From: Kumtagia sp052180275
GTDB taxonomy: Bacteria > Pseudomonadota > Alphaproteobacteria > Rhizobiales > Rhizobiaceae
Direction: 5' to 3'
Assembly: GCF_052180275.1 (NCBI RefSeq)
Contig: NZ_CP197465.1
Location: forward strand, 4,712,001 to 4,776,000
DNA length: 64,000 nt
The position numbers and the translations under genes are program-made. This document shows positions 59,244 through 64,000 of this stretch, in pieces (within the stretch, counting starts at the first letter, position 1; each line of letters opens with the position of its first letter). The notes under the pieces were generated by a model. That model had not been told where the DNA came from. It saw only the letters and a program-made list of their open reading frames with translations, and did no database searches.

Positions 59244-59343
59244 ACGGTCAAGCCCGGAATGCGCGGGGCGACTGGCAACGGCCCCTGCATTTCAAGCACG
59301 TCTCGGACCAAAAAATCTTGGGCAAGGAAGAAGGAGTGACACT

Positions 59344-61029
59344 GTGGACGGTATCATCCAGTTTCTGACCTGGGCGGGCATCGTGGTGGTCGTGTTCGCG
59401 GCCATCGGCTTCACCTTCGGCAGGCTCTACCACCGCGCCGAGCGCGACGAAGCCTTCGTGCGTACCGGCGTCGGCGGGCGAAAAGTGGTGAAGGACGGCG
59501 GCGCGGTCATCCTGCCGATCGTACACGCCCTGGCGCGGGTCAAACTCAACACGGTCAAGCTGGTCGTCGACCGCCGCCGCGAGGACGCCTTCATCACCGC
59601 CGACCGCATGCGCGTCGACATCCGCGCCGAGTTCTACGTGCGCGTCGACATCACCGACGACGGCATCGGGCTGGCGGCGCAGACGCTGGGCGACCGGGTC
59701 AACGATCCGAAGGCCATCCAGGACCTCGTCGAGGCCAAGCTGGTCGACGCGCTGCGCTCCGTGGCGGCCCGCAACACGCTCGACCAACTGCATGAGAGCC
59801 GCTCCGACTTCGTGAAAGCCGTGCAGGAGGCGGTCGAGACCGACCTGCGCTCTAACGGCCTCGAGCTGGAATCGGTGAGCCTCACCGGCCTCGACCAGAC
59901 GCCGAAGGAGTTCTTCAACGAGACCAACGCCTTCGACGCGGTCGGCCTGGCCAAACTCACCACCATCACCGAGCAGCGCCGCAAGGAGCGCAACGACATC
60001 ACCCGGCAGACCGAAGTCGCCATCGCCGAGCAGGATCTCACCGCCGCCCGCCAGAAATTCGCGTTGAAGCGCCAGGAGGAGGAGGCTCGCCTCGACCAGC
60101 AGCGCGACGTCGCCAACAAGGAGGCGGTCACCCGCTCGGAAAAGGCCAAGGCCGAGGAGGATGCAAAACTCGCCGAGCAGAGCGCCCAGATCGACCGCGA
60201 GCGCTCCATCGCCGAGCGCGCCGCCGCCGCCAACAAGGCGAAGGAGGAGGCGCGCATCAACTCCGAGCGCGACGTCGAGCTCAGCCGCCAGGACAAGGCG
60301 GTCGCCATCGCCTTGAAGAGCGAGGAGACGTCGCGGGCCGAGGCCAAGGCGCGCGAGGCCCAGGCGCTCACCGTCGCAGCCGAGGAAAAGGTGCAGACGG
60401 CGCGCGAACGCGAGATCGCCGAGCGCAGCCGGCAGATCGCGGTGCTGCAGGCGCAGGAGCAGGCGGAATCGGAGGCCGTCACCATCACGGTCGGCGCCAC
60501 CGCCGAGCGCTCCGCCGCCGAGGACCGGGCCGAAGCCGTGCTGGTCGAGGCGCGCGCCCAGGCGGAAGCCATGAAGGTGCGCGCCGAGGGCATCCAGGTC
60601 GAGGGCGAGGCGCAGGCGGCCACCATCCGCGCCCGCAACGAGGCCAACAACATGCTGTCGGAGCGGCTCATCGAGTTCGAGCTGACGCAGGCGCGCATCC
60701 GCATGTTGCCGGAAGCCTTCAAGGCGCTGATGGAGCCTGCCGGTCGCATCGAGAGCATCCGCGTCTTCGACACGGCGGGCTTCTCCGCCGGCCGTTCCGG
60801 CGGCGACGGCGAAGGCCGTTCGTCCGGCCCGAGCGACCTCGCCGACCAGTTGCTGCGCTTCACCGGCAACAAGCCGCTGGTCGACGCCCTGCTGGCGTCC
60901 GCCGGCATCGCCGGCGCCGGCGGCTCGCTGAAGGACATCGTCTCCGCCGCCTCTCCGCCTGCGCCCGCAAAATCGCTCTCGGAAACGCTCTCCGAGACAC
61001 TGTCGCACCGGCTGGCCAAGGACGATTGA
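59344..61029 (+). CDS. Flotillin-family protein (YqiK/FloT-like)
   Basis: A 561-residue flotillin. One N-terminal membrane helix (about 5-25) precedes the SPFH domain (about 30-200: TGVGGRKVVKDGGAVILPIVH, then DKPAI-like ESVSLTGLDQTPKEFF at the end). A very long Ala/Glu coiled coil follows (about 210-470) with EARINSERDVELSRQ-type repeats, then a Gly/Ser-rich tail. It assembles into membrane scaffolds. The start is a GTG at 59344 with AAGGAG seven bases upstream; no in-frame ATG fits. It is third in the operon with the PspA-like and NfeD-like genes. Confidence 0.92.
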   Translation: MDGIIQFLTWAGIVVVVFAAIGFTFGRLYHRAERDEAFVRTGVGGRKVVKDGGAVILPIVHALARVKLNTVKLVVDRRREDAFITADRMRVDIRAEFYVRVDITDDGIGLAAQTLGDRVNDPKAIQDLVEAKLVDALRSVAARNTLDQLHESRSDFVKAVQEAVETDLRSNGLELESVSLTGLDQTPKEFFNETNAFDAVGLAKLTTITEQRRKERNDITRQTEVAIAEQDLTAARQKFALKRQEEEARLDQQRDVANKEAVTRSEKAKAEEDAKLAEQSAQIDRERSIAERAAAANKAKEEARINSERDVELSRQDKAVAIALKSEETSRAEAKAREAQALTVAAEEKVQTAREREIAERSRQIAVLQAQEQAESEAVTITVGATAERSAAEDRAEAVLVEARAQAEAMKVRAEGIQVEGEAQAATIRARNEANNMLSERLIEFELTQARIRMLPEAFKALMEPAGRIESIRVFDTAGFSAGRSGGDGEGRSSGPSDLADQLLRFTGNKPLVDALLASAGIAGAGGSLKDIVSAASPPAPAKSLSETLSETLSHRLAKDD

Positions 61030-61052
61030 CGCCAGGGCCTATCCGCCGACAA

Positions 61053-61085
61053 GCGCCGTCCGCTCACGCGGGCGGCGTTTTTTTT
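61053..61085 (+). terminator. Rho-independent terminator of the flotillin operon
   Basis: A 10-bp GC-rich stem with one G-T wobble (CGCCGTCCGC with GCGGGCGGCG) around a TCAC loop is followed by eight T (61078-61085), 25 bases after the flotillin stop. Confidence 0.92.
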
Positions 61086-61090
61086 CATTG

Positions 61091-61255
61091 GGTGCAAGTG
61101 CCGGGGGAGTTTTATCCCGGCCGCCCTGAACCCGAAATTGGTTCGCGGCATTCGCGGCCGGACCGGTGCAAGCGCCGGGGACAGTTTACTTTCTTTCGGC
61201 AGAAGGGTGCTGCCGCTTCGGGGCTTGCGCGGGCCGAAAAAAGTAAACTGTCCCC
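61091..61255. repeat. REP-like repeat with GGGGACAGTTTACTTT inverted arms
   Basis: The arms 61177-61200 and 61233-61255 are inverted copies of about 24 bases differing by one base insertion, with a 32-base spacer that itself can pair. A related half copy, GTGCAAGTGCCGGGGGAGTTTT near 61095 compared with GTGCAAGCGCCGGGGACAGT near 61167, precedes it. The GGGGACAGTTTACTTT word is common in REP-like elements of many Proteobacteria. The 360 bases from here to the VOC gene contain no supported gene. Confidence 0.75.
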
Positions 61256-61444
61256 TGCGGTTCGCCTTGGAACGCCGACCTGACGCAGTGTCGACGTCCA
61301 CGCAAACCGATTTCGGGCCGTCGCCTGCTGTCAGGAGCCTTGCGGATTCAAGCCGCTCCGCCTTTCCTCTGTCACGTCCCCGGCGCATTCTCCGCGTCTG
61401 CGGCCACACGGCCGTGCCAAAACTATCCGGGGAAGGAGCAAGCC

Positions 61445-62209
61445 ATGCCCGCAAGCAGATTCTTCTGGTACGAACTGATGACCACCGATGTCGCCGCGGC
61501 GGTGACTTTCTACAAGGCCGTCATCGGCTGGAATTCCGAGAACTGGGGCGATCCGCAAATGCCCTACATCATCATGAAGGTCGGCGAGACCGGCGTCGGC
61601 GGCGTCATGGCGATCCCGGACGAGGCCAGGGCGATGGGCACGCCGCCCATGTGGCTCGGCTACATCCATACCAAGGACACCGACGCCGCGACCGCCAGCG
61701 TGCTTGGGGCGGGTGGAAAAGTCTATCGCGAGCCCGCCGACATTCCCGAGATCGGTCGCTTCTCCGTGGTCGCCGATCCTCAGGGTGCCACCTTCATGCT
61801 GATGACGCCGCAAGGCCCCGACCAGGAGCCAATGCCCGCAAGCACGCCTGGCGCCATCGGCTGGCGCGAACTCTACACGACCGACTGGAAGGCCGCGCTC
61901 GACTTCTACACCACCGAGTTCGGCTGGACCGCCGACCAGGCCATGGACATGGGGCCGATGGGCACCTACCAGCTCTTCTCCGTCGACGGTCAGCAGACCG
62001 GCGGCATGATGAACAAACCCGATAACGTCCCGGTGCCACTCTGGCAGTTCTATTTCACCGTCGACCGCCTCGACGGCGCGGTCGAGCGGGTGAAGGCCAA
62101 TGGCGGCAAGGTGCTCATGGACCCGATGCAGGTGCCCGGCGGCGCGTGGATCGCCCCCTGCATGGACCCGCAGGGCGCGGTGTTCTCGCTGACGGCAATG
62201 GCCCGGTAG
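61445..62209 (+). CDS. Two-domain VOC-family protein
   Basis: A 254-residue protein of two glyoxalase/bleomycin-resistance-like domains in tandem: FFWYELMTTDVAAAVTFYKA and FSVVADPQGATFMLM in the first (1-125), GWRELYTTDWKAALDFYTTE and PCMDPQGAVFSLT in the second (135-254). Members include putative lyases and dioxygenases; the substrate is unknown. AAGGAG lies six bases before the ATG at 61445. It stands alone, convergent with the arsenic operon. Confidence 0.87.
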   Translation: MPASRFFWYELMTTDVAAAVTFYKAVIGWNSENWGDPQMPYIIMKVGETGVGGVMAIPDEARAMGTPPMWLGYIHTKDTDAATASVLGAGGKVYREPADIPEIGRFSVVADPQGATFMLMTPQGPDQEPMPASTPGAIGWRELYTTDWKAALDFYTTEFGWTADQAMDMGPMGTYQLFSVDGQQTGGMMNKPDNVPVPLWQFYFTVDRLDGAVERVKANGGKVLMDPMQVPGGAWIAPCMDPQGAVFSLTAMAR

Positions 62210-62316
62210 GAGGCCACCGATTCGAACCGGGCGGACGGGCCGCGCACCGCCGGCTTCCTGCTTTCGCCGTCAGCGAACGCGGGCAGCCGGCGGAGCAACC
62301 TCCCGTCTCCCCGGCA

Positions 62317-62730
62317 TCACGCGCTACGCTCGGGAAAAGTCACGACCTCGCCATCCTCCTTGGTGAAAGTCGAAACCGGGTTGTCCAGCAATCCCAGCAC
62401 TTCCTCCGAAGGCCGGCACAGGCGCGTGCCCTTTGGTGTCTCGACCACCGGCCGGTTGATGAGGATGGGGTGCGCCAGCATGAAGCCGATCAGTTCCTCG
62501 TCGCTCCATTTGGGATCGGCGAGGCCGAGGTCCGCAAAGGGCGTCCCCTTCTCCCGCAGCAGGTCGCGCGGCGTGATCCGCATGGCGGCGATCAGCTCTT
62601 TCAGGCGTTCCCGGCCGGGCGGTGTTTTCAGGTACTCGATGACGACCGGCTCCTCGCCGCTCGCACGGATCATCGCCAGCGTGTTGCGGGACGTGCCGCA
62701 ATCCGGGTTATGGTAGATCGTCACGCTCAT
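62317..62730 (-). CDS. arsC: Arsenate reductase, glutaredoxin type
   Basis: A 137-residue ArsC/Spx-fold protein that reduces arsenate to arsenite using glutathione and glutaredoxin. The active-site motif is HNPDCGTSRN with Cys11 and Arg15, and the downstream Arg residues in TPRDLLREK and PILINRPVV match the arsenate-binding set. Its ATG overlaps the aquaporin stop as ATGA. It is the last gene of the operon in this window. Confidence 0.93.
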   Translation of the reverse strand: MSVTIYHNPDCGTSRNTLAMIRASGEEPVVIEYLKTPPGRERLKELIAAMRITPRDLLREKGTPFADLGLADPKWSDEELIGFMLAHPILINRPVVETPKGTRLCRPSEEVLGLLDNPVSTFTKEDGEVVTFPERSA

Positions 62731-63407
62731 GTCGTCGCCTCTTCGCGTTTTTCCCGCAGCAGCCACCCCATCAGCAGCAGCGCGCCGGCGGCCCCAACAA
62801 GCTGCGCGATGATGAAGGCCGGAGCGTCGATCGGCCGGATACCGGAAAAGCTGTCCGTCATCGAACGGGCGATCGTAACCGCCGGATTGGCGAAGGATGT
62901 CGACGCCGTGAACCAGTAAGCGGCGGTGATGTAGAGTCCGACCATCAACGGCACCGTCGTTCGGTCGAAGCGGAGACCGCCAAGGATAACAGCAACCAGT
63001 CCGAACGTCGCGACGGCTTCGGCAAACCATTGCGGTGCGCCCGAGCGCATGGTGGCGGACGTTTCAAGGATCGGCAGGCCGAACATCAGATGCGTGGCGA
63101 TCGTGCCGAAAATGCCGCCAGCCACCTGCATCGCGACATAGGCAGCGAGATCGCGCCTCGAAAGCTCGCGCCGGATGGCGAAGACCAATGAAACGGCGGG
63201 GTTGAAATGGGCGCCGGAGATCGGAGCGAAGACCGTGACGAGCACGACCAAAGCCGCGCCGGTCGCGACCGCGTTGCAGAGCAAGGCGAGCGCGATGTCG
63301 TCCGTGAGGCGATCGGCCATGATTCCGGAACCGACCACGGCTGCGACGAGAAAGCCTGTCCCTAGTCCTTCCGCGACCAGCCGGCGTGGGAGATCGAAAG
63401 CCGACAT
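62727..63407 (-). CDS. aqpS: Aquaglyceroporin-like channel of the arsenic operon
   Basis: A 226-residue MIP-family channel with six predicted helices and both pore motifs, HFNPAVS (about 68) and ANPAVTIARS (about 174). In rhizobia, as known from Sinorhizobium meliloti, AqpS replaces the usual ArsB/Acr3 pump and lets arsenite made by ArsC leave the cell down its gradient. The gene lies between two arsenate reductase genes, with overlaps at both ends, which supports this role. Confidence 0.9.
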   Translation of the reverse strand: MSAFDLPRRLVAEGLGTGFLVAAVVGSGIMADRLTDDIALALLCNAVATGAALVVLVTVFAPISGAHFNPAVSLVFAIRRELSRRDLAAYVAMQVAGGIFGTIATHLMFGLPILETSATMRSGAPQWFAEAVATFGLVAVILGGLRFDRTTVPLMVGLYITAAYWFTASTSFANPAVTIARSMTDSFSGIRPIDAPAFIIAQLVGAAGALLLMGWLLREKREEATT

Positions 63408-63934
63408 CAGCAGGCCTTGAAGACTGCGGCTGTAGTACCTTCCATCTGGCCTATGCCGCGCAGCTTCGCGCCGAGCGCCATACGATCTATGGATGCCAGC
63501 GGGAGCGACAGCAATGCGCCGATACGGGTTCGCATATAGCGGGCCGCGAGGCTGAAAGCACGCTCCTTTTCAATGTCGGTTCCTTCGACCGCCGCCGGAT
63601 CCTCTATACCCCAATGCGCGGTGATCGGCTGCCCCGGCCAAACGGGACAAGCCTCGCCTGCGGCGCCGTCGCACACAGTGAACACGAAATCCATCACCGG
63701 CGCCCCCGAGGCGGCAAATTCGCCCCATGACTTCGACCGGAACCCATCGGTCGGGTAGTCCATGGCCGAGAGTACCTTCAAAGCGAACGGGTTCACCTCC
63801 CCCTTGGGCTGGCTCCCCGCCGAGAACGATCGGAAGCGTCCGGCGCCGTCTTTGCGCAGGATCGACTCTGCCAGAATCGAGCGGGCGGAATTGCCCGTGC
63901 AAAGAAACAGGACGTTGAAGACGCTATCGGGCAT
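63407..63934 (-). CDS. LMW-phosphatase-type arsenate reductase
   Basis: A 175-residue protein of the low-molecular-weight tyrosine phosphatase fold, as in thioredoxin-coupled arsenate reductases. The phosphate loop is FLCTGNSARS (Cys12 to Arg18) and the general-acid region has DFVFTVCDGAAGEACPVWPG with two further Cys that could relay the disulfide. The start at 63934 has AAGGG eight bases upstream; a GTG at 63943 is also in frame. Its stop shares one base with the aquaporin start. Confidence 0.9.
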   Translation of the reverse strand: MPDSVFNVLFLCTGNSARSILAESILRKDGAGRFRSFSAGSQPKGEVNPFALKVLSAMDYPTDGFRSKSWGEFAASGAPVMDFVFTVCDGAAGEACPVWPGQPITAHWGIEDPAAVEGTDIEKERAFSLAARYMRTRIGALLSLPLASIDRMALGAKLRGIGQMEGTTAAVFKAC

Positions 63935-63939
63935 TGCAG

Positions 63940-64000
63940 TCACCCTTGGTTGGACAGGAGGGCGGTATTGCCGAAGACATATATGGCGGAACCGCTCGCG
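63940..64000 (-). CDS. 3' end of an upstream gene (partial)
   Basis: Twenty codons in open frame enter from the right edge and end at TGA (63942-63940), just before the reductase start, with the reductase ribosome site inside. In this operon type, arsR is expected here, but the 19 visible residues are too few to confirm it. Confidence 0.35.
   Translation of the reverse strand, partial: ASGSAIYVFGNTALLSNQG

Noticed and set aside
1..64000. CRISPR array, prophage, integrase or rRNA operon
   Set aside because: No regularly spaced repeats, no phage structural or recombinase genes and no rRNA sequence were found; the window is otherwise ordinary chromosome.

Overview
The window is GC-rich chromosomal DNA from an alphaproteobacterium of the Rhizobiales, most likely Mesorhizobium or a close Phyllobacteriaceae relative. 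The reasons are a rhizobial-type porin, the divergent dapA/lytic transglycosylase pair, an aquaporin-containing arsenic operon, and three adjacent enzymes that closely resemble the characterised Mesorhizobium loti vitamin B6 degradation enzymes. All assignments come from reading the sequence and remembered family features; no database search was run.

Layout. 0-10 kb is mostly housekeeping: the 5' part of dapA, a lytic transglycosylase, an alpha/beta hydrolase, a porin with a clear terminator, tRNA-Ser(GCU), and a YhaO/YhaN-type nuclease-ATPase pair. 10.5-18 kb is one minus-strand vitamin B6 unit: a BMP-type ABC importer (binding protein, double ATPase, two permeases), then 4-pyridoxolactonase, pyridoxamine-pyruvate aminotransferase and pyridoxal 4-dehydrogenase. 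18.5-24.8 kb is a second minus-strand cassette: a GMC oxidoreductase, a gentisate/salicylate-type bicupin dioxygenase, an LVIVD-repeat protein, RidA, a glutathione S-transferase and a 3-hydroxyacyl-CoA dehydrogenase-like enzyme. It is bounded on its far side by a GntR regulator and a pyridoxine 4-oxidase (24.9-27.2 kb). Together the B6 enzymes convert pyridoxine, pyridoxamine and pyridoxal to 4-pyridoxate. The known enzymes that degrade 4-pyridoxate further are not in the window, and the enclosed cassette is a candidate alternative lower pathway.

27-40 kb holds a class III nucleotide cyclase, a ROK kinase plus double-cupin pair divergent from a tightly overlapping tetR-potDABC-like operon, and a tetR/RND efflux locus. 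The two TetR genes share a near-identical palindromic operator. 40-48 kb carries an orphan HigA-like antitoxin, an aminotransferase, an ECF42-type sigma factor with its DGPF partner and small accessory proteins, an ATP-grasp/polysaccharide deacetylase pair and a methyltransferase. 48-53 kb is a leucine catabolism locus (tetR, isovaleryl-CoA dehydrogenase, methylcrotonyl-CoA carboxylase carboxyltransferase subunit) interrupted by an AT-rich DUF2971-like gene.

53-61 kb contains a large inverted repeat, an RTX protein, tandem secreted paralogues, a trypsin-fold pseudoprotease with a PDZ domain, and the most striking locus. This is a PspA/IM30-like protein whose N-terminal 140 residues resemble the N-terminal domain of IS200/IS605 TnpB, followed by a YqiJ/NfeD-like membrane protein and a flotillin, with two matching operators upstream. 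The window ends with REP-like repeats, a VOC protein and an arsenic resistance operon (LMW-phosphatase-type reductase, aquaporin, glutaredoxin-type ArsC).
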